From: Peribacillus muralis
Lineage (GTDB): Bacteria; Bacillota; Bacilli; Bacillales; DSM-1321
Direction: 5' to 3'
Assembly (NCBI RefSeq): GCF_001645685.2
Contig: NZ_CP017080.1
Span: 3,897,051 to 3,961,050, forward strand
DNA: 64,000 nt
Shown: positions 53,319 to 62,664 of the stretch, in pieces
Layout of the letters: the number at the start of each line of letters is the position of its first letter
How positions within the stretch are numbered: the stretch's first letter is position 1
Notes under the pieces: generated by a model
The model's database searches: none
What the model was told of the DNA's origin: nothing
The model's input: the letters and a program-made list of their open reading frames with translations, nothing else
Translations under genes and position numbers: made by a program

Positions 53319-54683
53319 TTAATTCAATTGAAGGTGCCGCTCAGAGTAAAAGCTTGTCAAGGCATATTGCTCATACGCATATCCAGCACGAAATAAGAGA
53401 TCTTCTCTATCGTGATTAGCGACTAACTGTAATCCGAGGGGGATTCCCGTTCCTGTTAGACCAGCAGGCATCGAGAGCACGGGGTGCCCAGTGATGTTAA
53501 ATGGACTCGTGTACCGAATCATACAATCCCCGATAGATTCGATTGCCCCATTGATCGTCACTCCTTCTGCCTGTACGTCAGGTGTCACTATAGGCATCGC
53601 AGGGGTCATCATCACATCGATATCCGTAAAGATTCCCGAAAATCTGCGAGTCCATTCTGCCCTTGTTTGCATAGCAGTTAAATAGTCAAAGGCAGAAATA
53701 AGCCGACTTTTTTCGAATGTTTTTTGTGCACCTTCACTGTAAAGGTGGAATGCAGTCTGGATTCGTTCTTTGTGAACAACCCCCACTTCAGACGTCCCAA
53801 ATGTCGTTGCAATTCTTACTACATCCGTTAAAAAAGAGGTATCTATTTCTACTACGACAGCTCCTAGCTCGGTCATATGCCGAATTGCCTTTTCGTACAT
53901 GCTCCTGACTTCATGCTCCATAGTTTCATTGAAATAATGTGTCGGGAGACCGATCCTCAATCCTGCCAGTCCATTCAGGCATGCCTTTGTGAAAGGGATG
54001 TTCGTTAGGGCTTGCATGATTATCGCTGTATCCTCAACGTTTCCTGAAATAGGTCCTGCGTGGTCCAAGGTCCACGATAGCGGGGTCATTCCCTTCATGC
54101 CAACCAAATCATATGTAGGTTTTATGCCTACAACGCCACAGCAAGCTGCTGGCACACGAATGGAACCTGCAGTATCGGTACCGATTGAACCTAAGCAAAG
54201 ATTGGCTGCTACAGCTGCTGCTGAACCTCCACTTGATCCGCCTGCAGTCTTATCCTTATTCCACGGATTTATGACATCACCGAAAAAAGGATTTTGGGAG
54301 GTGATGCCAAATGCATATTCATACATATTCGTTTTACCAAGTGAAATACTGCCCTCTTGTTCAAGCTTTGTAACGACTTCAGCATCTTCAGCGGGGATTC
54401 GCTTCTCATCGATTATTGAGCCGCTGGTTGTTAAGATACCTTTTGTATCAATGGAATCTTTATAAGAAATAGGGACGCCTAACAAGCCACTCGCTTCTCC
54501 TGCGCTCAGCTTCACTTCCGCCTTTTTCGCCTGATCTAAAGCCTTTTCTTCCGTTATTGTGATGTAGGCATGTATCTTTGGGTTTAATTCTCTTATTCTA
54601 TTTAAATACCATTTTGTGATTTCCGTCGGGGAGAACTGTTTCTTTTTATATCCTTCCATCAGTTCTTTTATCGTTACGATCAA
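53319..54683 (-). CDS. Amidase (amidase signature family)
   Basis: 454 residues from TTG 54683 (SD AGGGGTGG, 6-nt spacing). The Ser-cisSer-Lys triad is present: Lys in VPISYKDSIDTKG, Ser in TAGGSSGGSAAAVAAN, nucleophile Ser in GTDTAGSIRVPAA. It resembles GatA but no gatB/gatC is adjacent, so a catabolic amide or N-acyl amino acid substrate is likelier. It is 24 nt downstream of MFS transporter B on the same strand. Confidence 0.87.
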   Translation of the reverse strand: MIVTIKELMEGYKKKQFSPTEITKWYLNRIRELNPKIHAYITITEEKALDQAKKAEVKLSAGEASGLLGVPISYKDSIDTKGILTTSGSIIDEKRIPAEDAEVVTKLEQEGSISLGKTNMYEYAFGITSQNPFFGDVINPWNKDKTAGGSSGGSAAAVAANLCLGSIGTDTAGSIRVPAACCGVVGIKPTYDLVGMKGMTPLSWTLDHAGPISGNVEDTAIIMQALTNIPFTKACLNGLAGLRIGLPTHYFNETMEHEVRSMYEKAIRHMTELGAVVVEIDTSFLTDVVRIATTFGTSEVGVVHKERIQTAFHLYSEGAQKTFEKSRLISAFDYLTAMQTRAEWTRRFSGIFTDIDVMMTPAMPIVTPDVQAEGVTINGAIESIGDCMIRYTSPFNITGHPVLSMPAGLTGTGIPLGLQLVANHDREDLLFRAGYAYEQYALTSFYSERHLQLN

Positions 54684-54707
54684 TGTGCACCACCCCTTCC
54701 ATTTGCA

Positions 54708-55916
54708 TTAACCGACTTGATCGATTTCGGAGACTGAGCTCTGGTTTCCAATCGTTTTCGTTTTTATGAAAAGCTTTATTATTATTCCTGAAAACGCTGA
54801 CAGGATTCCTATTATGATAAAACTGAAACTTCTTGAGAAAGCCTCTGTCAATATCCCCATCAAAACGGGACCAAAAAACATTCCAAACGAAAACACGCTT
54901 TGGAAAAAGCCCATTCTTGTAGATTGCTTATGTTCGGGAATATTCATAATGCTTAAAGACATCAATACCGTAAAATTCAATGCAAAAGCGATACCGGAAA
55001 ACGCCTGCAAACCAAAGAGCAAAAGCAGATTTGGAGTAAATGGTGTCAGTATGGCAACGACGCATTGTAATGCCGCCCCTAGAACAGCCGTGTTCACTAA
55101 CCCTAATTTTTTATAAAAAAAGCCTCCGCATAATGCGGCAGCAATTCCTCCTGCAATTAAAAATGTATTGGATAGCCAGCTTAGCGCAATCGCATCAGCA
55201 CCTAAATCTCTTGCGACAAGGGGTGTAAAGGTGACTCTCATCCCAAAAGAAGCCATGAGGGCTATGATCGCCAGCAGAGATAAAAGCCATAAGTTTTTAT
55301 CGGTCATCTGTTCCTTGACGATTTGCTTTATATCCTGTTTCTTCTTTTTCACTAACACCTTTTTCTCTTCTAAAAAGAACGTTAAAACAAAGGCGATGGC
55401 AGCAGCAATGACGGCAACTAGAAAGGAATAGGAATATCCGTAACTATTGGCTACAATTCCCCCTATCACCGAGCCTGCTAAAGCTCCAATGTAATCTGCC
55501 AAAGTTAAGAAAGCCACAGCTTTTGCGGAATTATGAACGCCGAAATAAGAAGCGAACATCACAGTATAAAGAACCCATGTAGCTCCCGTTACACCATCCA
55601 AGAATTTCGCGAGATATAAAGTGGCAGCGTTGGGTTCGATAAAAGCGATCAACCAACCAATGATTGTAATTAACAGCCCAATTTGAATTATCAGCCTTCT
55701 TTTGTTCAATATATCCGAGAATATCCCAAGCGGGAAACGGAAGAACATGGATGCAAGCCCCGTCACTCCCATTACGCTGCCTATCACTGCGGGTGCGATC
55801 CCTAAATCTTTGGCATACGATGAAATGAATGGATCGAAGGCGGAAATACTAATAAAGAAGAGTACCGTTATGATAAAAAATAAAATAATATTCGATTGGA
55901 AATGGACTTTGTTCAT
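54708..55916 (-). CDS. MFS transporter B (paralogue of transporter A)
   Basis: 402 residues, 12 membrane segments, ISAFDPFISSYAKDLGIAPAVIGSVMGVTG and RFPLGIFSDILNKRRLIIQIGLL aligning throughout with transporter A. SD GAGGTGA before ATG 55916. First gene of a likely three-gene unit (transporter B, amidase, transporter A). Substrate unknown. Confidence 0.87.
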   Translation of the reverse strand: MNKVHFQSNIILFFIITVLFFISISAFDPFISSYAKDLGIAPAVIGSVMGVTGLASMFFRFPLGIFSDILNKRRLIIQIGLLITIIGWLIAFIEPNAATLYLAKFLDGVTGATWVLYTVMFASYFGVHNSAKAVAFLTLADYIGALAGSVIGGIVANSYGYSYSFLVAVIAAAIAFVLTFFLEEKKVLVKKKKQDIKQIVKEQMTDKNLWLLSLLAIIALMASFGMRVTFTPLVARDLGADAIALSWLSNTFLIAGGIAAALCGGFFYKKLGLVNTAVLGAALQCVVAILTPFTPNLLLLFGLQAFSGIAFALNFTVLMSLSIMNIPEHKQSTRMGFFQSVFSFGMFFGPVLMGILTEAFSRSFSFIIIGILSAFSGIIIKLFIKTKTIGNQSSVSEIDQVG

Positions 55917-56298
55917 TAGGTCACCTCATTGATATTTTTCCCTTGTATTTACCACAAAGTAAACGAGCAGCTGAACTGACTCGTAATTTCTTGATGCCAG
56001 ATGACTTTTATCGAATACGTTAAAGTTAAGCCCTATCCCATAATCACAACTACCACAAAAAACATGTTCATTCTTGAAGGTATAATCTGACATTCAAAAC
56101 GCAGACACGTTTTTTGTAAACAAGGATTAATCTTCGTCATTATGTCGGGTACCCTATAATGGAATCCGGCGAAAATTTCATCGCCAAAGATCGGTAAACA
56201 AAAGACAGTATCCCATGCACGTGTTTGCTTAACACTTGCAAGTCTAAGGTTATAGACAAGCTCGATTAAAACCGAGCTTGCCTATGATCCTTTTCATA
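55917..56298. other. Intergenic between HisD-like gene and transporter B
   Basis: No gene supported. Near 56251-56281 a hairpin CAAGCTCG / CGAGCTTG lies after the HisD-like stop, without a T-run. The rest must hold the promoter for the transporter/amidase unit. Confidence 0.45.
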
Positions 56299-57552
56299 TT
56301 ATTTTAGCCGGACCGTTGCCGATAGCTTATGCCCTTCCAATCCTTCGATTTGTGATTGGTCTTCCGCATGGGAGGCCAGGAATTGAATGCCTTGTCCTGT
56401 GATTTCCTGATGTGTCATGACCTTCACATAGCTTCCTGCCCATAATCCGCCCGTATACCTTGCTGCCTTTTGCGTCGGCAAGGTATGGTTCGTCCCCGAA
56501 ACTTTGTCCGAGAAGACGACGGAGCTGCCTTCATCGAGGAACAATGATCCATAATTATATAACCTGTCCATCAAATCCCGGCTATTTTCGATATGCAGAT
56601 GTAAATGCTCGATGGCATAGTCATTGCAAATATCCAGACCTTCCTGCAGGGTATCCGCAAAAATGATTTCGCCTCTTTTTTCCCATGATTCATGGGCAGG
56701 AGATGAAGGTGAAAAGGATTTCAAGATTCGTGCGACTTCGGTTTCCGTTTCCTTGCCAACTGCCCGGGAAGTCGTAACAAGAATCGCCCGCGCATACGGA
56801 TCGTGTTCTGCCTGGGCAAGCAGATCTGCCGCGATTTTCGTAGGCGATGCGGAATCGTCGGCAAAAACCATGACCTCACTCGGTCCTGCAATCAAATCAA
56901 TGCCGACCTTGCCGAACACTTGGCGCTTCGCTTCAGCCACAAAGCGGTTTCCTGGACCTGCGATGATATCCACTTCGGGAATCGATTCCGTTCCATACGC
57001 CATCGCAGCGATTGCCTGGGCACCGCCAATGGCAAAAATGTCTGTCGCACCGGAACGAATCAATCCATATAAAACAGCTGGATGGATGCCGCCTTCATAA
57101 TTGGCCGGGCTAGCTGCAACGATCCTCTTCGCTCCGGCTACCTTGGCCGGGGCAACGACCATGGGTCCTGATGACAATAAAGGGAATCTCCCTCCTGGTA
57201 CGTAGGCGCCTACCTTTTCGATCGGGACGATTCTATGCCCCATTTTAATTCCTTCGCCAAAATCCTTTTCGAATGGCGTGAGACAGCTCAGCTGCGCTTG
57301 GGCAAACTCACAAACCCTATCCACGACTCGGTCGATCAGTACTTTCACCTCATCCGGCAGCGTCCTTATGCAGCGCTCCTTCTCTTCTTCACTTACCCGG
57401 ACCGGACGATCGGATTGGCCGAATTTCCTTTCGTATTCCTGTACGGCCGCATCGCCACCCGCTTTTACATGCTCAATTATGGACTTTACCGTTTGTTCCA
57501 CATCATTTGAAGATGTCTGTTCAAGCACTTCCGCTTTCTTCATATACTCCAT
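56299..57552 (-). CDS. HisD-like dehydrogenase (catabolic paralogue)
   Basis: 417 residues of the histidinol dehydrogenase family: VGAYVPGGRFPLLSSGPMVVAPAKVAGAKRIVAASP, DIIAGPGNRFVAEAKRQVFGKVGIDLIAGPSEVMVFAD, AEHDPYARAILVT, EHLHLHIEN, and SGTNHTLPTQKAARYTGGLW. The last block resembles sulfopropanediol dehydrogenase HpsN and other catabolic relatives more than biosynthetic HisD, and no his genes are near. Such enzymes carry out two-step NAD oxidation of a primary alcohol to an acid. SD AGGAGG at ATG 57552. It follows a SnoaL-like gene by 60 bp. Confidence 0.82.
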   Translation of the reverse strand: MEYMKKAEVLEQTSSNDVEQTVKSIIEHVKAGGDAAVQEYERKFGQSDRPVRVSEEEKERCIRTLPDEVKVLIDRVVDRVCEFAQAQLSCLTPFEKDFGEGIKMGHRIVPIEKVGAYVPGGRFPLLSSGPMVVAPAKVAGAKRIVAASPANYEGGIHPAVLYGLIRSGATDIFAIGGAQAIAAMAYGTESIPEVDIIAGPGNRFVAEAKRQVFGKVGIDLIAGPSEVMVFADDSASPTKIAADLLAQAEHDPYARAILVTTSRAVGKETETEVARILKSFSPSSPAHESWEKRGEIIFADTLQEGLDICNDYAIEHLHLHIENSRDLMDRLYNYGSLFLDEGSSVVFSDKVSGTNHTLPTQKAARYTGGLWAGSYVKVMTHQEITGQGIQFLASHAEDQSQIEGLEGHKLSATVRLK

Positions 57553-57612
57553 CTCGTTTTCCTCCTAATCGTGTCATTGAAAGACTGCTGAACTGCCGCT
57601 AAATTCAGTGAA

Positions 57613-58887
57613 TCATGATACGCCGGTAAAGTTCCCATCATCCACTGCCGCTCCTGCATGCTGTTCCGAATCTTGTTCTGTCGGCAAATGGATTTGTCGT
57701 AATACTTCCATCCCGTCAAACAATAACCATTCTTCGAGGATTTTTTCATTACGGATCTTATAATGGCTGATGCCAGCAATATCAATGGCTTTTCCGCTAG
57801 GCGCACCAAAGTATCCTGTTCCTTCGTGCATCCCTTGGATTCTCCAGCGCACCGCTACATCCCAGTCACTTTCCGATCCGCGTTTATTGCACGTCACTCG
57901 TTCCACGATCACTTTCCCATTCGGAACGGAGGCGAACAAACTCATGAACATCCCTTGAATTTCACTCGCCCCGATGACATCCTTATTGCAGACATAATGA
58001 ACGACGGCATTTTCCTCATAATATTCACGGACGAAGTTAAAGGAGCGCCTTGCCCAGATGCGGTTGAATACAAGCTGCATGAACTCGCCTATCTCGAATT
58101 CATCAGAGGATGGGGTGAACACCTTTGGCGGAAGCCCCATTTCGGCTGTCTCTTTAAAGCCGAATTGAATTGCTGGTGCAAGCTTCAGCGTGCTTTTGGC
58201 CATTTTTTTAGCCACCTCGACTGGATCCAGACCAAGCTGCAATACAAGGTGGTACGTATCCATAACAAGCCACTCTTCGTGAATTTTATTATTCAAGATC
58301 AAACAATCGGCGCTTGTTCTGAACATCACTTTCTTTCCTGTGGCTGGACCGTATAAGCTATCTCCAAGATTCGTCGCCACCGACCGTCCCCGATGTGAGG
58401 TGAAAAAACCGTCTTCATCGTTCCCGGACCAGATGACACTCCACCCCAACCCTTTCCGATCGGGGAACGCATGCAAGGTTTGCAGCGTGCCTGATATGAC
58501 TTCATTGACCCCATGACTATTGATCAGCCCTTTATGAACGGAGACACTTGTGCTATACGTATCGTAAATCAGTCCGATGTCTTTTTCCTTCCAGATTTGA
58601 CGCGTGATTTTCACGATATAATCGACGATGTTATTGTATTCCGGGTCAAAACCGTTCATCCGCTGTTTCTTTTGATACATCTCCTCTATATTTATATAAT
58701 CAGAGTCATCCTTCGTATCCAGCATATTCACCTCATCGGCATCTGCATAGAAGATGTAGTTGGGCGATTTCTTGTCTGGGTGACTCGTTTTCCTTGCTGC
58801 CTTTCCTTCCTTTGGAGCGACATTCACTGAACCTGCTTTTTCCTCTTTTACCGCCATTTCGATTGAACCTGAATTTTTTTCTGCCAT
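57613..58887 (-). CDS. Two-domain SnoaL/NTF2-like protein 3
   Basis: 424 residues. After a low-complexity Lys/Glu-rich N-terminus (about 1-50), two SnoaL-like alpha+beta domains: one around 80-215 (GFDPEYNNIVDYIVKITRQIWKEKDIGLIYDTYSTSVSVHKG, LHAFPDRKGLGWSVIWSGNDEDGFFTSHRG, EEWLVMDTYHLV) and one around 255-400 (FEIGEFMQLVFNRIW, AVVHYVCNKDVIGASEIQGMFMSLFASVPNGKVIVERVTC, WDVAVRWRIQGMHEGTGYFG, EEWLLFDGMEVLRQI). Family members are isomerase/cyclase-like or binding folds; annotations of ester cyclase are only by similarity. Paralogue of the next two genes. A 24-bp palindrome lies upstream. Confidence 0.75.
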   Translation of the reverse strand: MAEKNSGSIEMAVKEEKAGSVNVAPKEGKAARKTSHPDKKSPNYIFYADADEVNMLDTKDDSDYINIEEMYQKKQRMNGFDPEYNNIVDYIVKITRQIWKEKDIGLIYDTYSTSVSVHKGLINSHGVNEVISGTLQTLHAFPDRKGLGWSVIWSGNDEDGFFTSHRGRSVATNLGDSLYGPATGKKVMFRTSADCLILNNKIHEEWLVMDTYHLVLQLGLDPVEVAKKMAKSTLKLAPAIQFGFKETAEMGLPPKVFTPSSDEFEIGEFMQLVFNRIWARRSFNFVREYYEENAVVHYVCNKDVIGASEIQGMFMSLFASVPNGKVIVERVTCNKRGSESDWDVAVRWRIQGMHEGTGYFGAPSGKAIDIAGISHYKIRNEKILEEWLLFDGMEVLRQIHLPTEQDSEQHAGAAVDDGNFTGVS

Positions 58888-59096
58888 AGTGGAAAACCAT
58901 CCTTTTTAATAGAGTTATAGCTTCCTTTATTTCAAATGCAAGCCGTTCTTCGTCTATCTTTATTTTTGCCCCACTTGGTACCGGTGATTTCCTTTTCAAA
59001 TTCTTCTGGTTTATTCATTTTTCCTTGCTGTCAGTACATAATCACGAACTAGTGATATCAACTGTTCAACAGGCTTTGCATCATCAGGGAAATCTT

Positions 59097-59120
59097 GATT
59101 TTGAATACGTATTCAAAATC
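59097..59120. promoter_or_regulatory. Perfect 24-bp palindrome, candidate operator
   Basis: Half-site GATTTTGAATAC followed immediately by its exact complement. It lies 210 bp upstream of SnoaL-like gene 3, in the only sizeable gap before it. The length and perfection suggest a dimeric repressor site, e.g. TetR or GntR type; no regulator gene for it is inside the window. Confidence 0.6.
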
Positions 59121-59182
59121 AAATGATATTATCGAATATAAACAATTTTCTAACTAATGTAAATAAAAAAAATTCAAAAGCG

Positions 59183-59225
59183 GAGCCTTCATCACTCTTC
59201 CCCTAAAAGTAAATAGAAGGCTCCT
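59183..59225 (-). terminator. Hairpin after SnoaL-like gene 2
   Basis: Perfect arms GGAGCCTTC / GAAGGCTCC around a 25-nt loop, then GCTTTTGAATTTTTTTT on the minus strand; 69 bp past the stop. Confidence 0.6.
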
Positions 59226-59293
59226 TTTCGTATTACTATAGTAGGGCGTTTGAAAGCCACTTCAAGAATGAGGAATCGGGGAACATGCATCCA

Positions 59294-60457
59294 TCAATTC
59301 GTTTCATCCTCTAAAAAGGTTTGCCGTAATACGTCTATCCCATCAAATACGATCCATTCTTCAACAATTTTTTCATTGCGAACTTTTAGATGAGTAATGC
59401 CAAGAATTTCAACAGGCTTTCCACTAGGCAGACCGAACGTCCCGATTCCCTCATGAATACCTTGCAATCTCCACCTTACAGCAACATCCCACTCTTTATT
59501 GAATTCACCTTGATTGCATGTAACTCTTTCCAAGATCACCTTCGCCGTTGGAAACGATGCAAACAAACTAACAAGCAATCCTTGGATTCTTTTATGCCCT
59601 ACAATATCTTGATCACAAATGTAATGTACCACTGCATGATCCGCGTAAAAATCTTTTACATGATTAAATAATCGCATTTCCCAAATTTTATTGTACATGT
59701 CTAAAACAAAATCTCCAATTTCGAAATATTCATGCTTTTTAGTGTATATCTCTGGCATGAATTGACCTTCCGTCACTTCAGGTCTCCCGAAACTGGACTG
59801 CTTCCGAGAGGTTCGTGCAAGGTTTTTAGCAACCTCGACCGGATTATATCCTAACTGTATAACTATATGGAGATAATCTCTTACAAGCCATTCTTCTATG
59901 ATTCTGTTAGAATGAACAACACAATCTGCAATCACCCTGAAAGATGCCCTTTTGCCTGTCGCCGGTCCGAAACCTGTCGCTCCTAGATTTGTCCCCAATG
60001 ACATGCTGCGGTGAGAGGTATAAAAGGCATCTTGGTCGTTGCCTGACCAAATGACTTGTTCCCCTACTATCTTTCGATCCGGAAAAGAATGCTGCATTTG
60101 AATGGAGTTTGACAGGACATGATTGATTCCATAATGATTAAGTGATCCTGCATGTACAATCGACTCATTATGGTAGTGCGAATAAATCAAGCCAAAACCA
60201 TTTTCTTCCCAAATCCGATGGGTGCATTTCACAATATAATCGACAATGTCTACATAGGTTTTATCGAAGCCTCTCATGCTTTGTTTTCGTGTCGTGTTCT
60301 TCGAATATTCGTTATAATCCGCGTAGCCTAAACGATTGACTTCTGCATTATCTCCGTAAAAAACCTTGTCCTGAAAAACTATATTATTATGTGTGGTATT
60401 AAAGTCTAGTGATTCTTTCTTTTCCATCACTACTTTACTATCATCTACTTTTGTCAA
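59294..60457 (-). CDS. Two-domain SnoaL/NTF2-like protein 2
   Basis: 387 residues from TTG 60457 (SD GGGGATG). Same architecture as its neighbours: first domain with GFDKTYVDIVDYIVKCTHRIWEENGFGLIYSHYHNESIVHAGSL, SFPDRKIVGEQVIWSGNDQDAFYTSHR and EEWLVRDYLHIVIQLGYNP; second with FEIGDFVLDMYNKIWEMRLF, AVVHYICDQDIVGHKRIQGLLVSLFASFPTAKVILERVTCN and RLQGIHEGIGTFGLPSGKPVEILGITHLKVRNEKIVEEW. HxG and SGND...TSHR are shared by all three, so the first-domain site is conserved. Reaction unknown. Confidence 0.75.
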   Translation of the reverse strand: MTKVDDSKVVMEKKESLDFNTTHNNIVFQDKVFYGDNAEVNRLGYADYNEYSKNTTRKQSMRGFDKTYVDIVDYIVKCTHRIWEENGFGLIYSHYHNESIVHAGSLNHYGINHVLSNSIQMQHSFPDRKIVGEQVIWSGNDQDAFYTSHRSMSLGTNLGATGFGPATGKRASFRVIADCVVHSNRIIEEWLVRDYLHIVIQLGYNPVEVAKNLARTSRKQSSFGRPEVTEGQFMPEIYTKKHEYFEIGDFVLDMYNKIWEMRLFNHVKDFYADHAVVHYICDQDIVGHKRIQGLLVSLFASFPTAKVILERVTCNQGEFNKEWDVAVRWRLQGIHEGIGTFGLPSGKPVEILGITHLKVRNEKIVEEWIVFDGIDVLRQTFLEDETN

Positions 60458-60660
60458 TTTTCACACATCCCCATACATTTGTTATGCCTCTGCTCCTTGA
60501 TCGGCATGAACTTGTTTTCAAACATCCATCCCCTACGACTTTCTCATCAAATGATTATTTTCTTGTATATCCAGCAACCTCGATCTTAGGGCTGCATTCC
60601 ATTCATAGCCTTATCCCCATAAAAGCTCTTGCTTGATTGAAGGATCGCTGTCCCCATACC

Positions 60661-61869
60661 TTATTGTTCATAAAGAGGGGACATCTCTATATCATCATCT
60701 GTGTTCAAGTTAATCTGTTTAAGGACATCCAACCCATCAAAAGTCATCCACTCTTCAACTACTTTTCCATCGATTACTCTCAGTTGAGTAATACCTGGAA
60801 TTTCGACCGGTTTCCAACTAGGTTGTCCGAAGTAGCCTATTCCTTCATGCAATCCTTGGAGGCGCCATCTTACCGATACATCCCAAGCATCATTATCATT
60901 TATTGGGTTGCAGGTGACACGATCCATTAAAAACTTAGCATTCGGGAAGGATGCAAAAAGGCTAACGAGCATTCCTTGAATTTGATCGTAGCCAACAAGG
61001 TCTTTATCGCAAATATAATGAACCACTGCTTGATCTGCGTAATATTCATTTAGTTGATTAAACAAACGCCACTCCCAAATCTTATTGTACAAATCCAAAA
61101 TGAACTCGCCAATTTCGAATTGAGGGGATTTTGGTTCAAATAAGGCTGGCATCAATTGACCATTCATCGTCTCGCTTAAGCCATAGTTGAGTTGTAAGGA
61201 AGATCCGTTAAGTTTTGAATTTTTTGCCAGACCTCTCGCTACTTCATGAGGGTCAAGTCCGAGTTGCTGAACAATATGAAGATTATCCCTCACTAACCAT
61301 TCCTCATAGATCCGGTTCGAGTGTACGGCACAATCCACAATGGTCCTGAAGTTCACCCTTTTACCAGTCGAAGCCCCAAATGTCGAGTCCCCTAAATTCG
61401 TTGCAGTCGAGTTAATTCGGTGGGAGGAATAAAACCCAGCTTTATCGTCCCCAGACCAAACAACGTTTCCCCCTATTAATCTCCTGTCTGGAAAGGCATG
61501 TAATGTTTGCAGGGTATTGGAGATGACTGCGTTCATTCCTTGGAGATTCAAAGACCCACAATGCATGGTGACATTATTATGGTACGTTTTGTAAATAATA
61601 CCAATGCCTCGTTCTTCCCAAATTTGATGAGTGATTTTCATGATGTAGTCCACTATGTTTACGTACTGTGGATCAAAACCATCCATGCTTTGTTTGCGAT
61701 CCAGTTTTTTACTATACTCATTGAAATCATGAAATCCTAATCTATTAACCTCTTCACTATATCCATAATGGATTTTCCCATTATCGGAATTTCGTATATT
61801 CCTTGGCGCGGCTGATTGTACGGAAGCCTTTTCCTCGTTCACATCGGTGGTCTCTGTGAATTTAGTCAT
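60661..61869 (-). CDS. Two-domain SnoaL/NTF2-like protein 1
   Basis: 402 residues, start 61869 after GAGGTG. Domain 1: GFDPQYVNIVDYIMKITHQIWEERGIGIIYKTYHNNVTMHCGSLN, LHAFPDRRLIGGNVVWSGDDKAGFYSSHRINSTATNLGDSTFG; domain 2: FEIGEFILDLYNKIWEWRLF, AVVHYICDKDLVGYDQIQGMLVSLFASFPNAKFLMDRVTCN, RLQGLHEGIGYFGQPSWKPVEIPGITQLRVIDGKVVEEWMTFDGLDVLKQI. First SnoaL-like gene after the aldolase (21 bp), so transcribed with aldolase, hydrolase and cupin. It may transform a polyfunctional ring or lactone intermediate; this is inference. Confidence 0.77.
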   Translation of the reverse strand: MTKFTETTDVNEEKASVQSAAPRNIRNSDNGKIHYGYSEEVNRLGFHDFNEYSKKLDRKQSMDGFDPQYVNIVDYIMKITHQIWEERGIGIIYKTYHNNVTMHCGSLNLQGMNAVISNTLQTLHAFPDRRLIGGNVVWSGDDKAGFYSSHRINSTATNLGDSTFGASTGKRVNFRTIVDCAVHSNRIYEEWLVRDNLHIVQQLGLDPHEVARGLAKNSKLNGSSLQLNYGLSETMNGQLMPALFEPKSPQFEIGEFILDLYNKIWEWRLFNQLNEYYADQAVVHYICDKDLVGYDQIQGMLVSLFASFPNAKFLMDRVTCNPINDNDAWDVSVRWRLQGLHEGIGYFGQPSWKPVEIPGITQLRVIDGKVVEEWMTFDGLDVLKQINLNTDDDIEMSPLYEQ

Positions 61870-61890
61870 CCCATTAACACCTCTTCAACT

Positions 61891-62664
61891 TCATTTAACA
61901 GATTGCTTGGCCTTGCTTGAGACTACCTCATTTAGCGCAGACGTAATGACATTATTCAATATGACTCCAACGTATTGGGCGCCTTTATCAAAAGCATCGT
62001 TTGCAGCAGCGCTATTACCGGCAACCGTACCAATTGGCACACCGAGCTCTTTTCCTTGTGTGAACAGGTGGTTTATGACCTTTTGCACGTCAGGATGACT
62101 TGCACCTTCTAACTGATATCCCATGTTGACTGAGAGGTCCGTCGAGCCGATAAAGGCCAAATCAATTCCAGGCACTGTGGCAATGGCTTCAAAGTTGCTG
62201 GCTGCCGTTTTCGTTTCAATATGCACAATTATCATAACATTTTCATTACTCTCATCTAAATAGGGTTTTCCACTTTCTTTGCCGTAACGAGCCGGCCTGG
62301 TTGAATACGATACACCCCTATTCCCATATGGAGGGAATTTAGCTCTTTTTACGACCTCAAGTGCCTCTTCTTTCGTATTGACCATCGGTACTTGGACACC
62401 TTTTGCGCCGCGATCTAAAGCCTTTTGGATACTGGAGGGGTCATAGGAAACCCGGACGATCGGATCAACCCCAACAGAATCTGCCGTACGGATAATGTTT
62501 TCAAGCTCTGACGGACTGAATGCACCATGCTCGTCATCTATTAGGACAAAATCGAAGCCTGCATACCCAAGCATTTCGACTAAAGGAGGGGAATTTATCC
62601 CTAAAAATGCACCTAGAACCTGTTCCCCGCGTTTTATTTTTTCCTTTGTGGCATTCTTCATCAT
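61891..62664 (-). CDS. HpcH/HpaI-family class II aldolase
   Basis: 257 residues. GEQVLGAFLGINSPPLVEMLGYAGFDFVLIDDEHGAFSPSELENII, DRGAKGVQVPMVNTKEEALEVVKRAKFPPYGNRGVS, and EATK-like IIVHIETKTAASNFEAIATVPGIDLAFIGSTDLSVNMG show the metal ligands (Glu/Asp) and catalytic His of HpaI-type aldolases. The family splits 2-keto-3-deoxy or 4-hydroxy-2-keto acids into pyruvate and an aldehyde. Start overlaps the alpha/beta hydrolase stop by 4 nt. SD GAGGAAAG. Confidence 0.88.
   Translation of the reverse strand: MMKNATKEKIKRGEQVLGAFLGINSPPLVEMLGYAGFDFVLIDDEHGAFSPSELENIIRTADSVGVDPIVRVSYDPSSIQKALDRGAKGVQVPMVNTKEEALEVVKRAKFPPYGNRGVSYSTRPARYGKESGKPYLDESNENVMIIVHIETKTAASNFEAIATVPGIDLAFIGSTDLSVNMGYQLEGASHPDVQKVINHLFTQGKELGVPIGTVAGNSAAANDAFDKGAQYVGVILNNVITSALNEVVSSKAKQSVK

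Larger units (their letters stand above)
58888..59293. other. Intergenic between SnoaL-like genes 3 and 2
   Basis: Holds a 24-bp palindrome (59097-59120), a terminator hairpin (59183-59225) and short relic frames on the minus strand: FPDDAKPVEQLISLVRDYVLTARKNE ending near 59018 and, overlapping its stop, MNKPEEFEKEITGTKWGKNKDRRRTACI. The latter recalls the C-terminus of the cupin at 63371 and may be the scar of a duplication. No complete gene. Confidence 0.45.

Noticed and set aside
58733..58999. Minus-strand frame of 88 codons starting upstream of SnoaL-like gene 3
   Set aside because: Mostly out-of-frame reading of that gene; no family and weak start.
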